Below the pieces are notes generated by a model. It was not told the origin of the DNA, ran no database searches, and worked only from the letters and a program-made list of their open reading frames with translations. 64,000 bases of DNA from Subdoligranulum variabile (lineage in GTDB: Bacteria; Bacillota; Clostridia; Oscillospirales; Ruminococcaceae): the NCBI GenBank assembly GCA_003343905.1, contig QAKI01000052.1, positions 1 to 64,000 of the forward strand. The letters run 5' to 3'. Positions within the stretch are counted from its first letter, which is position 1. Each line of letters opens with the position of its first letter. A program made the position numbers and the translations under genes. Positions 1 through 8,373 of the stretch are shown here, piece after piece.

Positions 1-252
1 GTAGAAACCTTTGAACAGGATCAAGCCGATTTTGCCAGCTTTGCAGCCATTGTGCGGAAGTATGTGGGCATCCGGGAACTGACTCCTACCATCATCAATG
101 AGTTTGTAAAGAAGATTATCGTCCATGCACCGGACAAGTCCAGCGGCCACCGCAGGCAGAAGATTGAACTGGTCTGGAACTTCATCGGAGAAGTGAACCT
201 GCCGGGTGACGATCAGACTGTGGAACGGCAAAGAAAAGGCAGGACGGCATGA
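1..252 (+). CDS. Serine recombinase, C-terminal end (partial)
   Basis: The reading frame is open from base 1 and ends in TGA at 250-252, so only the last 83 residues are present. They match the C-terminal DUF4368-type tail of large serine recombinases carried by integrative elements of Firmicutes; the segment FVKKIIVHAPDKSSGHR is characteristic. The catalytic resolvase domain lies outside the window. Large serine recombinases excise and integrate conjugative or mobilizable elements. Such genes often sit at an element end, so the element boundary may fall in the short gap before RNase Y. A weak hairpin at about 245-268 follows the stop. The family call is good; the identity of the element is unknown. 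Confidence 0.75.
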   Translation, partial: VETFEQDQADFASFAAIVRKYVGIRELTPTIINEFVKKIIVHAPDKSSGHRRQKIELVWNFIGEVNLPGDDQTVERQRKGRTA

Positions 253-345
253 CCTTTCAGCCATGCCGCCCTGCGGCAATTCAATTACTTCCTTATGTGT
301 GCGCACCTTTCGGGCGGCCTTTTTGTGCAATGAACCTTGCACCTG

Positions 346-1902
346 TTATTTCGCGTATTCGGTGGCGCGGCTTTCGCGGATGACGCTGACCTTGATCTGG
401 CCGGGGTAATCCAGCTCGCTCTCGATCTTTTTGGCTACGTTGCGCGCCAGCAAAATCACCTGATCGTCGCTGACCTTGTCCGGCTGGACCAGGATGCGCA
501 CCTCGCGGCCCGCCTGCACGGCGTAGGAGCTTTCGACCCCCTCGAAGCCGTTGCACAGGGCTTCCAGCGTTTCCAGACGCTTGATATAGCTTTCCATATT
601 CTCGCGGCGGGCGCCGGGGCGGGCGGCCGAGATCGCGTCGGCGGCCATGATGATGAACGCCAGCGTGGTCTTGGGCTCCACGTCGCCGTGGTGGGCCTCC
701 ACCGCATGGATGACCTGCGGATTCTCGCGGTACTTCTTGCAGATGTCCACGCCGATCTGGACATGGCTGCCCTCGATCTCATGGTCCAGCGCCTTGCCGA
801 TGTCATGCAGCAGACCGGCGCGGCGGGCCTGCTGGACGTTGACGCCCAGTTCCCCGGCCATCAGACCGGCCAGCCATGCCACTTCGATGGAGTGGCTGAG
901 CACGTTCTGGCCGAAGCTGGTGCGGTACTTCAGGCGGCCGATCAGCTTGACCAGGTCGGGATGCAGGCTGTGGATGCCCAGTTCCATGACAGCCTTTTCG
1001 CCCTCGCGCTTCATCTGGACTTCCAACTCGCGGCGGCACTTTTCCACCGTTTCCTCGATGCGGGCGGGGTGGATACGGCCATCTGCGATCAGGCGTTCCA
1101 GCGCCATGCGGGCCACCTCGCGGCGGGTCTGGTCGAAGCTGGACAGCGTGATGGCTTCCGGCGTATCGTCGATGATCAGGTCGCAGCCGGTGGCCGTTTC
1201 CAGCGCGCGGATGTTGCGGCCCTCGCGGCCGATGATGCGGCCCTTCATTTCATCGCTGGGCAGCGGCACCACGCTGACGGTGGCTTCGCTGGTGGCGTCG
1301 GCCGCGCAGCGGGCGATGGCCTGGCCCACCAGGTCGCGGGCGATCTGGTCGCACTCGTCCTTCATGTTTGCCTGGTAGGCGCTGATCTTCATGGCCTTTT
1401 CGTGGGTCAGCTCGTCGTCCACCTGCTTGAGCAGCACGGCGCGGGCGTCCTCCTGGCTCATAGCGGCGATGGTCTCCAGCTTTTCGGTCTGGCGCAGCTT
1501 GAGCTGTTCCAGTTCGTCCAGGCGGGCCTCCACGGTCTCGCTGCGGCGCTTGAGTTCTTCTTCCTTGCGTTCCAGGGCGGCGGTGCGCTTATCCAGCGCC
1601 TCCTCCTTCTGGTCGATGCGGCGTTCCTGGCGGGAGATCTCGGCACGGCGGTCCTTGATCTCCTTATCGGCGTCGCTCTTGAGTTTGAACGCTTCGTCTT
1701 TGGCTTCGATGATGGTTTCCTTGCGCTTCTGTTCGGCAGCCTTGATGGCATCATTCACGATGCGCTTGGCTTCCTCCTCCGCCGAGCCGATCTTGGCTTC
1801 CGCGGTACGCTTGCGCTTTTCCCCGCCAAGGTAAAAGCACAGCGCCCCGACAACAGCGGCAACGACAAGGACCAGCACCACGACAACAACAGGTGGCATC
1901 AT
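346..1902 (-). CDS. rny: Ribonuclease Y
   Basis: 518 residues, the usual family length. RNase Y is a membrane-anchored endoribonuclease that starts mRNA decay in Firmicutes. The order is an N-terminal membrane helix (about residues 3-25), a long charged coiled coil (about 30-200), a KH RNA-binding domain around the segment GRIIGREGRNIRALE, and an HD phosphohydrolase domain with the metal motif LLHDIGKALDHE. The start was placed at 1902, not at the longest frame, because AAGGAG lies ten bases upstream and the membrane helix then begins at once; a second ATG follows directly at 1899. It appears monocistronic, with a consensus promoter about 250 bases upstream. Confidence 0.96.
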   Translation of the reverse strand: MMPPVVVVVLVLVVAAVVGALCFYLGGEKRKRTAEAKIGSAEEEAKRIVNDAIKAAEQKRKETIIEAKDEAFKLKSDADKEIKDRRAEISRQERRIDQKEEALDKRTAALERKEEELKRRSETVEARLDELEQLKLRQTEKLETIAAMSQEDARAVLLKQVDDELTHEKAMKISAYQANMKDECDQIARDLVGQAIARCAADATSEATVSVVPLPSDEMKGRIIGREGRNIRALETATGCDLIIDDTPEAITLSSFDQTRREVARMALERLIADGRIHPARIEETVEKCRRELEVQMKREGEKAVMELGIHSLHPDLVKLIGRLKYRTSFGQNVLSHSIEVAWLAGLMAGELGVNVQQARRAGLLHDIGKALDHEIEGSHVQIGVDICKKYRENPQVIHAVEAHHGDVEPKTTLAFIIMAADAISAARPGARRENMESYIKRLETLEALCNGFEGVESSYAVQAGREVRILVQPDKVSDDQVILLARNVAKKIESELDYPGQIKVSVIRESRATEYAK

Positions 1903-2159
1903 AGTCGGTTCACTCCTTATTCGATGATAGGAGGGCGCAGCACAGCGGGACGCTTTTTTCCTTATATGCAGTTTTCTATAACGATACACGGCCCGCCCGG
2001 GCGGCCAAACAGGCGCACTCCGGCCAGGGACATGAAAGAAAGCAGAAAAGCCTGTGACCAGGCGGTTGCACACGGGTGAAAAGCGGTGTCCCCGATGGGC
2101 GACACCCAACGGACCCGCCCGCCGAAAGCGCGGCGTGGTCCCTTAAGTTCCTGTATTTC

Positions 2160-2188
2160 ATTCTATCTTTATTTCGGCCAATTGTCAA
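2160..2188 (-). promoter_or_regulatory. Sigma-A promoter of rny
   Basis: Read on the minus strand, a perfect -35 TTGACA (2188-2183), a 17-base spacer and -10 TAGAAT (2165-2160). Transcription would start near 2153 and leave a leader of about 250 bases before the rny start codon. Confidence 0.7.
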
Positions 2189-2257
2189 GAAATTGTTACA
2201 AGACACCCGGCTTTTTTGTCCGCGCTGCAAGTACGGCGGTCGCTGTACGGCACAAAA

Positions 2258-2291
2258 CACAAAGACCCGCAGTTGCCTGCGGGTCTTTGTG
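2258..2291. terminator. Perfect 15-bp hairpin, terminator-like
   Basis: Arms at 2258-2272 and 2277-2291 are perfectly complementary around a four-base loop. No clear T-run follows on the plus strand; on the minus strand TGTTTTG follows. No gene visibly ends here, so it may be a bidirectional barrier or part of an unrecognised small RNA. Confidence 0.45.
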
Positions 2292-2556
2292 CATAGAGGG
2301 GTGGGAAAGTATATAAAGGTCAGAAGATGTCGTGATTGATAACAGTTATTATTATAACGACTTTCCTTAATTTGTCAAACTCAGGGCTTGTATTTTCATT
2401 TTCAAAATATTATAATATACAAAGATTCGCTTAATTATTTTTAGTTTCCCCTGCAAAAGCCGAACTTTTCAAACTTTGTAAAACCACACAACGGCCCTTT
2501 CCTTCACTTTATTTTTTTGTGCGTATTATACAAAATTATTCGAGGTTTGTTTTCCC

Positions 2557-2988
2557 ATGGACGATCTGGATCGCAAAATCATCCACCTGCTGGCAGAAAA
2601 TGCACGTATGCCCGTCAAAGACATTGCCCAGCGGGTGAACCTGACAAGCCCCGCGGTCTCCAGCCGCATCCACCGGCTGGAACAGGAGGGGATCATCGGC
2701 GGGTACACGGTGGTGCTGCGCCGCCCCGACGCCCCCGCCCGGGTGGAGGCGCTGATCTCGGTGCTGGTGGATTCCGCCACGCGGGAGGAGTTCCTTGCCA
2801 TGATCGAGCAGGAGCCCCAGGTGCTGCAATGTTTCCGGGTGACGGGCGGCTACAACTTTATGATCAAAGTGAGCTGCGCCGACATCGACGCGCTGGAACA
2901 CCTGTTGACCCGGATGCAGAAGCTGGGTTCCACCAACACCCAGATCATTCTGAACACCCAGTTGGACCGGAACCTGGCGTTGGAATAA
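2557..2988 (+). CDS. Lrp/AsnC family transcriptional regulator
   Basis: 143 residues, typical for the family. The N-terminal winged helix-turn-helix spans about residues 3-50 (for example SSRIHRLEQEGIIGGY), followed by the alpha-beta RAM ligand-binding domain to the end. Proteins of this family bind amino acids or related metabolites and control amino-acid metabolism or transport; this one's ligand cannot be read from sequence. The start ATG has a CGAGG ribosome site about ten bases upstream, and the region before it is AT-rich. It is transcribed away from rny, and the next gene follows after about 80 bases. Confidence 0.92.
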   Translation: MDDLDRKIIHLLAENARMPVKDIAQRVNLTSPAVSSRIHRLEQEGIIGGYTVVLRRPDAPARVEALISVLVDSATREEFLAMIEQEPQVLQCFRVTGGYNFMIKVSCADIDALEHLLTRMQKLGSTNTQIILNTQLDRNLALE

Positions 2989-3066
2989 AAACTGTGCGGC
3001 GTACCGCCCCCGGCGCGGGGACGGCCCCGCCTTTGGCCGTTTGATGAAAAATATGGAGGACCCCCT

Positions 3067-3468
3067 ATGCGTTATTGTAAAAACTGCGGCCTGCTGGCCC
3101 CCTTGGATGCCGACCATTGCCCCCAGTGCGGCGCGCCGCTGCCGCCGGACCCCGCCGTGCGCCCCGGTCAGGCGCCGGGCGCACCGCTCTACCATGACCC
3201 GGAACCCGACGCCCCGGACGCCCCGATCCCGGCGCTGACGCCCTGGGCCACGCTGGGCGCGCTGCTGCTGTTCGCCGTGCCGGTGGTGGGGTTCCTGTTC
3301 TCTCTGGCGTGGAGTTTCGGGTTCACCAAGAACCCGGCCCGCCGCCGTCTGGCGCAGGCGTACCTGATCCGCACGCTGGTGCTGGCGGTCATCGTGACGC
3401 TGCTGGTGCTGTGCCTGACGGTCTCCTCGGTGCTGACGCTGACCGTCACCCCCTACTACTTCTATTGA
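3067..3468 (+). CDS. Zinc-ribbon membrane protein of unknown function
   Basis: 133 residues. The N-terminus is a four-cysteine zinc ribbon (C4, C7, C18, C21), followed by a proline- and alanine-rich linker and two membrane helices at about 57-80 and 97-125. Similar zinc-ribbon plus helical-hairpin proteins are common in Firmicutes and have no assigned role. A good GGAGG site lies upstream of the ATG. The stop is 18 bases before the glycosyltransferase start, which suggests cotranscription. Function is not assigned. Confidence 0.8.
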   Translation: MRYCKNCGLLAPLDADHCPQCGAPLPPDPAVRPGQAPGAPLYHDPEPDAPDAPIPALTPWATLGALLLFAVPVVGFLFSLAWSFGFTKNPARRRLAQAYLIRTLVLAVIVTLLVLCLTVSSVLTLTVTPYYFY

Positions 3469-3486
3469 CCGCCGGGAGGAACCACC

Positions 3487-4476
3487 ATGAAAGCGTCCGT
3501 CATCATCCCCAACCTGAACGGCGCAGGCTGGCTGCGGGATTCCATCGAATCCATCTGGGCACAGACCGAGCAGGACTTTGAACTGATCGTCGTGGACAAC
3601 GGCTCCACCGACGAAAGCCTGGAGATCGCGCGCAGCTACCGCGGCCGCGACCGTTACACCCTGATCGAGAACGACCGCAACACCGGGTTTTCCCATGCGG
3701 TGAACCAGGGCATCGCCATTGCGCAGGGGGCGTATGTGGCGCTGTTCAACAACGACGCCTTTGCGGACCCGGACTGGCTGGCCGAACTGCTGAAAGCCGC
3801 CGAAGCCGACCCGAAGATCTTTGCGGTGTCCAGCCTGATGCTGCGCTACTATGAACCCGAACTGGCCGACGACGCCGGGGACTATGTGACGATCCTGGGT
3901 TTTGCCTGCAAGCGCGGCGACGGGCTGAAAGCCAGCCGCTACCAAAAGCCCCGCCGGGTGTTTTCGGCCTGCGGGGGCGCGGCGCTGTACAGAAAATCCA
4001 TTCTGGATAAAATCGGCGTTTTTGACGAATTGTTTTTTGCCTACTATGAGGACGTGGACCTTTCCTGGCGGGCGAACAACTTCGGGTACAAGAACGTCTA
4101 CTGCCCCACGGCCCGGTGCCGCCACATCTGCGGCGCCACGACCGGCGCGGTGCGCTACAACCCCTTCAAAAGCATTCAGAGCGGCCGCAACAGCATCCTG
4201 CTGCCCTACAAGAACCAGCCCGCCCTGATGCTGGTGGTGAATTTCATCCCCATGGCGCTGGGCTATCTGCTCAAAGTGGTCATGTTCCGCCACCGGGGGT
4301 TCGGCAACGACTACGCCAAGGGCTACGCCGAAGCGAAAGCCGCGCTGCCCAAGGTGGACAAGCCGAAATTTTACTGGCGCAACCTGCCCAACTACCTGTG
4401 GGTGGAGGGCAGCCTGATCGTGGGGCTGTTCCGCTACATCGTCTACCGCGTGCAGCGCGCGCTGAAGATCACCTGA
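3487..4476 (+). CDS. Glycosyltransferase family 2
   Basis: 329 residues. The N-terminal GT-A fold begins VIIPNLNGAGWLRDSIESI and contains VVDNGSTD for nucleotide-sugar binding. LFNNDAF, near residue 85, fits the metal-binding DxD-like position. A later YYEDVDLSWR motif (about 188-197) is typical of rhamnosyl- and galactosyl-transferases that build surface polysaccharide. The C-terminal part has hydrophobic stretches consistent with membrane association. It probably adds a sugar to a cell-surface glycan on the cytoplasmic side; donor and acceptor are unknown. GGGAGG lies upstream of the start. A terminator-like hairpin follows at 4532-4554. Confidence 0.9.
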   Translation: MKASVIIPNLNGAGWLRDSIESIWAQTEQDFELIVVDNGSTDESLEIARSYRGRDRYTLIENDRNTGFSHAVNQGIAIAQGAYVALFNNDAFADPDWLAELLKAAEADPKIFAVSSLMLRYYEPELADDAGDYVTILGFACKRGDGLKASRYQKPRRVFSACGGAALYRKSILDKIGVFDELFFAYYEDVDLSWRANNFGYKNVYCPTARCRHICGATTGAVRYNPFKSIQSGRNSILLPYKNQPALMLVVNFIPMALGYLLKVVMFRHRGFGNDYAKGYAEAKAALPKVDKPKFYWRNLPNYLWVEGSLIVGLFRYIVYRVQRALKIT

Positions 4477-4494
4477 CGCGGAGCGGGTCTTGTC

Positions 4495-4572
4495 CTTTCT
4501 TTACAAAGAAAGGACCAAAGAAATTCCAGAGAAAATCGCACAGGGTGCGATTTTTGGGGGAAAAAAAGAATA
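4495..4572 (+). terminator. Terminator inside a dispersed repeat
   Basis: A TTTCTTTACAAAGAAAG palindrome leads into a hairpin with arms AAAATCGCA (4532-4540) and TGCGATTTT (4546-4554), followed by a G-run and A-run. The same arrangement, with sequence changes, occurs at 15345-15417, so this is a dispersed repeat that also works as a gene-end structure. Confidence 0.6.
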
Positions 4573-4652
4573 TCCGTGTCCGGCTGTCATTCGCAGCCGG
4601 ATTTTTTTTGCAGGGTACATATTTATTTTTTTTGCAGATTTTTTTGCGGAAC

Positions 4653-4680
4653 GCAACCTTTGGACGGGCGCAGCCGTATG
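4653..4680 (+). promoter_or_regulatory. Candidate ECF-sigma promoter
   Basis: GCAACC at 4653-4658 and CGTA at 4675-4678 are 16 bases apart, the layout of ECF-group promoters (AAC-type -35 and CGT-type -10). This would fit autoregulation of the sigma gene that starts at 4806. Confidence 0.4.
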
Positions 4681-4805
4681 GTAGATGAAGGGACCTTCCA
4701 AGAAAGCAAGGGCAGCACCGCACGATCCTAAGTGCCGTTGCGGCGGGCAAGAAGCACGCGCCGTCAGGCGGAGATCATGGGGTGCTGCCAAAGGAGTGAA
4801 TCGAA

Positions 4806-5288
4806 TTGCAGTGGACTGTGGACGAGGTGTTCACCGCCTACGGGGACCGCATCTTCGCGGCGGCGTTCAGCGTCTGCCGGAACCGGGCCGATGCCGACGA
4901 CGTGGTGCAGGACGCCCTGGTGCGCTACTACACCCACCCGCGGGAATTTGAGAGCAAGGACCACCTGAAAGCCTGGCTGCTGCGGGTCGCCATCAACCGG
5001 GCGCGGGACGTTTCCACCTCTTTCTGGCGCAAGCACACCGTCGCCTGGGAAGAGTACATGAACGACCTGCCCTTTGAGGAACCGCAGGATTCCCGCCTGT
5101 TTGAAGCGGTGATGCGCCTGCCCGCCAAATACCGCGCGGTGCTGCACCTGTTCTATTACGAAGGCTACGCCGTGGCGGAGATCGCCCACATTCTGCACCG
5201 GCCCGCGGGCACTGTGAAAAGCCAGTTGAACCGCGGCTGGGCGCTCCTTAAAACCACATTGCAGGAGGAATGGAACGATGACGAATAA
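4806..5288 (+). CDS. ECF RNA polymerase sigma factor
   Basis: 160 residues. Region 2 covers about residues 8-75 (RNRADADDVVQDALVRYY, then KAWLLRVAINRARD), and region 4 about 105-152 (LPAKYRAVLHLFYYEGYAVA). There is no region 3, which defines ECF sigma factors. The start is TTG at 4806, supported by AAGGAG nine bases upstream. The coding end overlaps the next gene by 11 bases, typical of a coupled sigma/anti-sigma pair. Its target promoters are unknown; a candidate autoregulatory promoter lies at 4653. Confidence 0.92.
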   Translation: MQWTVDEVFTAYGDRIFAAAFSVCRNRADADDVVQDALVRYYTHPREFESKDHLKAWLLRVAINRARDVSTSFWRKHTVAWEEYMNDLPFEEPQDSRLFEAVMRLPAKYRAVLHLFYYEGYAVAEIAHILHRPAGTVKSQLNRGWALLKTTLQEEWNDDE

Positions 5289-5880
5289 AGCGCGATACCA
5301 AAAGACCTTTGCCGTTCTGCACGCCTCCCGCGCCAGCCTTGAGGAGGTAAAGAGAATGCAAGCCAACCACAACCATCGTCCCGTGCGCGTCAAGCGGCTG
5401 GTGGCCGTATGCGCCGCCCTGGTCACGATCTTCGCCCTGTCCGCCGTGGCCTATGCGGCCGACGTGGGGGGCATCCAGCGCACCGTCCAGATCTGGCTCC
5501 ACGGCGAACTGACCGACGCCGTGTTCCATGTCGAGAACGGCAGCTACACGCTGGATATTCCCAACGAGGACGGCACGACTTCCCAGCGCGCAGGCGGCGG
5601 TGTCGCCATCGACGCCTTTGGCGGCGAGCGGCCGCTGACCGAGGAGGAGCTTCTGGCGCAGTTGGATAACCCCGAAGTGCAATACAATGACGACGGCACG
5701 GTGGTGGTCTACTACCACGACCAGTCGTTCGACATCACCAACCTGTTCGACGAGGACGGCGTCTGCTACCTGCAACTGGACGAAGACGGCCACCCGCTGT
5801 ATATGACGGTGGAATACCAGATCGGCTATTCCACCAGCACAAGCCGCTACCCCGCGCCCAGCGGGTCCAGCGCCGACTGA
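5278..5880 (+). CDS. Membrane-anchored protein, probable anti-sigma partner
   Basis: 200 residues. A cytoplasmic N-terminus of about 40 residues precedes one membrane helix (about 39-61, LVAVCAALVTIFALSAVAYAA), then an acidic extracytoplasmic domain to the end. It overlaps the sigma gene by 11 bases, has AGGAGG upstream of its ATG inside that gene, and has the topology of anti-sigma factors. No zinc-binding ZAS motif is present, unlike the second system at 7705. The role as anti-sigma factor is inferred from position and topology. A strong terminator follows. Confidence 0.7.
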   Translation: MTNKARYQKTFAVLHASRASLEEVKRMQANHNHRPVRVKRLVAVCAALVTIFALSAVAYAADVGGIQRTVQIWLHGELTDAVFHVENGSYTLDIPNEDGTTSQRAGGGVAIDAFGGERPLTEEELLAQLDNPEVQYNDDGTVVVYYHDQSFDITNLFDEDGVCYLQLDEDGHPLYMTVEYQIGYSTSTSRYPAPSGSSAD

Positions 5881-5884
5881 ATCA

Positions 5885-5918
5885 AAACCGCCCTGTGGAG
5901 CGTTCCACAGGGCGGTTT
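5885..5918 (+). terminator. Terminator of the first sigma operon
   Basis: Perfect 15-bp stem with arms 5885-5899 and 5904-5918 and a four-base loop; three T end the stem. It lies four bases after the stop codon of the anti-sigma-like gene. Confidence 0.85.
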
Positions 5919-5932
5919 GCTGTTTACGGGGC

Positions 5933-6406
5933 GGCGGGGTCAAGACCCCGCCCTACAGTATAGCCGGGAACGGGAAATTTTACCGGGAACACCGTGTCTG
6001 CCTCAGAGCGGCACGGGCCGCATACATGCGGCCCCTACAGTCTGCCGGAGCGTGTCAAATAAAATATGCCGTTTCCGTCGGTTTGTAGGGCGGGGGCTTG
6101 CCCCCGCCGCGGTACGTTCCGGCTGGCAGGAAATCGCCAGCCCACACAAGGCTGCACGGCGAGGTCAAGACCTCGCCCTACAGAATGGCCGGGAACGGGA
6201 AATTTTACCGGGAACGCCGCGCCTGCCTCAGAGCGGCACGGGCCGCATACATGCGGCCCCTACAGTCTGCCGGGACGTATCCAATAAAATATGCCGTTTC
6301 CGTTGGTTTGTAGGGCGGGGGCTTGCCCCCGCCGCAGTACGTTCCGGCTGGCAGGAAATCGTCAGCCCACGCAAGGCCGCACGGCGAGGTCAAGACCTCG
6401 CCCTAC
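5933..6406. repeat. Array 1 of REP-like GTAG-hairpin elements
   Basis: Seven 23-24 base elements, each a GTAG tetranucleotide followed by a GC-rich palindrome. In order: 5933-5956 (minus), 6016-6038 (minus), 6085-6108 (plus), 6158-6181 (minus), 6241-6263 (minus), 6310-6333 (plus), 6383-6406 (minus). The spacing repeats with an exact 225-base period (GGTCAAGACC cores at 5938, 6163 and 6388), giving two full units and the start of a third. The mix of inverted hairpins resembles the BIME clusters built from REP elements in other bacteria. No coding sequence is supported here. Confidence 0.8.
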
Positions 6407-6443
6407 AGAATGGCCGGGAGCGGGAGGTCTGACCGGGAACGCC

Positions 6444-6910
6444 GTATCTGCCGCGAAGTGCAAGACCCCTCAGACCGCTGTGCGGCCAGCTCTCCTATGA
6501 GGGGAGCCTTTGCGACTCCACAGCCCCTAAAGGGGAGCCTTCAAGTTTGTCGCAACGTGAAAAGCCTCCCCTTGCAGGAGAGGTGTCTGCCGAAGGCAGA
6601 CGGAGGAGTGGGAACTTTCCCGGTAACGCTCGCACCGCCTTTAGCAATACCCCTCAGGCCGCTGCGCGGCCAGCTCCCCTATGAGGGGAGCCTTTGCGAC
6701 TCCGCAGCCCCTAAAGGGGAGCCTTTAAGTTTGTCGCAACGTGAAAAGCCTCCCCTCTCAGGGCTGCGGAGTCGAGCGCCGCCTGCGGCGGATACAGCGA
6801 GACGAAGCAGGGGCAGCGGTCGCAGAATGCAAGCGCCGCGCCAAGGCGCGCAGCATGATGCGCCAACCGCAACCCGTGGGTGTCTGCCGCAGGCAGACGG
6901 AGGGGTTCGA
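6444..6910. repeat. GC-rich mosaic intergenic repeat, copy 1
   Basis: Composed of shuffled sub-modules: a CTCCCCTATGAGGGGAGCC hairpin, a GCAGCCCCTAAAGGGGAGCC hairpin, GTTTGTCGCAACGTGAAAAG, and GTGTCTGCC-GCAGGCAGAC. Several occur twice inside this stretch (near 6490-6610 and 6670-6770). The same modules recur in changed order at 9437-9863. It runs right up to the stop codon of the minus-strand gene at 6911. Long open frames across it are composition artefacts. Confidence 0.75.
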
Positions 6911-7708
6911 TCATCCCCCGCCTTCACCGTCCGCGGCGGCGATCAGCGGGCTTGCATACAGTTCCGAACCGTCCACACCGTGGAAAGTGACCTGATAGGC
7001 GGCTATATCGATGCCCGCCGCGTCCATGGCGGACTTGGCGCGGCCGATCCATGCAGCGGCCGAAGCGGCGGGGTCGTCGGGCACTTCATCATACCCCACA
7101 GTAAATTCCCACTCGATGGCAAAGGGTGGCAGGGTTCCTTTATCATAGGGCATATCCAGCGCGAACGGCGGGTGACCTGCGGCGGGGATGCCCGTACTGC
7201 TGTCGGTGCCGCCCACCACCATCCAGTAGCTGGTGTCCGCCGGGGCCTCCATCCCGGCGGCGGCCAGCGCAGCGGTCACATCATGCCGTAGTTGTTCCCC
7301 CAGACGCGCCCGAGTGTTTATGAGTTGGGAAACTCGCTCCTCATAGCTATCCCACGTCACCCGGCCCTGCTCTACCCAGATTACGAAGCGTGTATCCTGA
7401 CTGTCAGCAGACTGCATCGTGATGATATAGCGGTATCCGGTGTCTGCCGGGGCGCTGTTGTCCATAAGAAAGGTTTCGCCGGGATGGTGTTCTTCCACAT
7501 AGCGGGCGGCGATCCGCCCGGAAAGATACCGGCTGACCGGCCCGCCAAAGCAATAGCCATAACCAAACAGCAACGCCAGCACAATGGCGAACCCGCCTGC
7601 CGCTGCCGCAATGCGCTTGGCGCGGGTGCGGGGCTTGGGCGGCTTGGGCCGCCGGGGTCTGGCGGACAGTTTCCAGCAAAGCCACCGGAACGACGCGGGC
7701 AGTTTCAT
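6911..7708 (-). CDS. YfjL-like single-pass membrane protein (tentative)
   Basis: 265 residues. A basic N-terminus (about 1-32) precedes one membrane helix (about 32-50) ending in GYGYCFGGP, then an extracytoplasmic domain to the end. The pattern helix, YG..P, then an alpha/beta region resembles Bacillus YfjL-type proteins; this is a weak recognition. The start ATG at 7708 has AAGGAG upstream and overlaps the preceding anti-sigma stop as ATGA, so it is the third gene of a sigma/anti-sigma operon and may help sense or transmit the signal. Repeat modules begin exactly at its stop. Confidence 0.6.
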   Translation of the reverse strand: MKLPASFRWLCWKLSARPRRPKPPKPRTRAKRIAAAAGGFAIVLALLFGYGYCFGGPVSRYLSGRIAARYVEEHHPGETFLMDNSAPADTGYRYIITMQSADSQDTRFVIWVEQGRVTWDSYEERVSQLINTRARLGEQLRHDVTAALAAAGMEAPADTSYWMVVGGTDSSTGIPAAGHPPFALDMPYDKGTLPPFAIEWEFTVGYDEVPDDPAASAAAWIGRAKSAMDAAGIDIAAYQVTFHGVDGSELYASPLIAAADGEGGG

Positions 7709-8373
7709 CGCGGTTTCTCCTTTCCGAATGCGTAGGCAAACAGTTTGGCGGCCAGCGCCCCCAACAGGCAGAGGAAACCGTAAATAGCGGCGTACATTAA
7801 AGGTCCTACGATGTGTTCGTGCCACCATGGCCCGCCTATATTTTGAATCAGGGCGCACCACACGAAGGCCAGTACCGTCACAATCAATGGCACACAATAC
7901 CAACGGCGGCGCAGGAGCAGCCATCCCAGCACCCCCACCACCGGCAAAATGACGATGCTGTATTCCAGCCGGTAGTGCGTACCAAAGGCGCCCAGCCAGA
8001 AGGCTGCCAGCACCCCCAGCACCAGCGCGGCGCCTTGCAGCAGCCGCAGGCGGCGGTGGATCTTGGGAAGTACCCTGTCATCGTCCGGCGTCTGCGGCGG
8101 CGCCCCCGCCTGCCAGAACGCCAGACAGTCCGGGCAGTGGGCGATGTGCTGTGCCACCAGCCGCACGCTGGCATCGCTGGCCGCGCCGTCCTGCACCAGC
8201 GGGATCAGGTCACGGCAGACATCGCAGGGCAGTTCGGGCAGGGGGTCCGCCGGGGCAGCGGGCGGTTCGGGCACAGACCGCCCCGGTCCCGCGCCGTTCG
8301 GGGGTACTGCCCCGGGGGCGCACGCCCCCTCCCCCGGCACAGGGCGCGGGGCGTTTTCAAACTCTTGTTTCAC
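7705..8373 (-). CDS. Zinc-finger (ZAS) anti-sigma factor, polytopic
   Basis: 222 residues with a GTG start at 8373. The N-terminal cytoplasmic region carries C50-x2-C53 and the ZAS signature H76-x3-C80-x2-C83, which holds zinc and binds ECF sigma factors. About four membrane helices follow (near 112-130, 134-151, 158-176 and 190-212). The GTG overlaps the sigma gene's TGA as GTGA and has AGGAGG seven bases upstream, so translation is coupled. Residues 10-48 are proline- and alanine-rich. It should hold the sigma factor of 8370-8858 inactive at the membrane until a signal arrives. Confidence 0.85.
   Translation of the reverse strand: MKQEFENAPRPVPGEGACAPGAVPPNGAGPGRSVPEPPAAPADPLPELPCDVCRDLIPLVQDGAASDASVRLVAQHIAHCPDCLAFWQAGAPPQTPDDDRVLPKIHRRLRLLQGAALVLGVLAAFWLGAFGTHYRLEYSIVILPVVGVLGWLLLRRRWYCVPLIVTVLAFVWCALIQNIGGPWWHEHIVGPLMYAAIYGFLCLLGALAAKLFAYAFGKEKPR

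Larger units (their letters stand above)
1903..2556. other. Intergenic region between rny and the Lrp gene
   Basis: About 650 bases with no convincing gene. On the minus strand it holds the rny promoter (2160-2188) and a leader of about 250 bases. A perfect 15-bp hairpin lies at 2258-2291. The part from about 2300 to 2540 is markedly AT-rich and presumably carries the promoter region of the divergent Lrp-family gene. Short open frames here lack ribosome sites and recognisable protein sequence. Confidence 0.6.
4477..4805. other. Intergenic region with terminator and ECF promoter candidate
   Basis: About 330 bases without a gene. It begins with a repeat-family terminator (4495-4572), then an AT-rich stretch with T-runs to about 4650, a possible ECF-type promoter (4653-4680) and an untranslated leader to the sigma gene. 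Confidence 0.6.

Noticed and set aside
337..2079. A 580-codon plus-strand frame opposite rny
   Set aside because: It mirrors the rny codons on the other strand, is rich in histidine, alanine and glycine without domains, and has no ribosome site. High GC commonly leaves the antisense frame open.
1903..2556. Riboswitch or T-box before rny or the Lrp gene
   Set aside because: No specifier loop, T-box sequence or known aptamer core could be recognised; only generic hairpins are visible.
5933..6406. CRISPR array
   Set aside because: The periodic units are 225 bases and made of several palindromes with conserved linkers; there are no short identical repeats with unique spacers, and no cas genes.
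6323..7291. A 322-codon frame over the repeats
   Set aside because: It is composed of repeat modules and then runs antisense to the membrane protein gene at 6911-7708; the protein has no ordered pattern.
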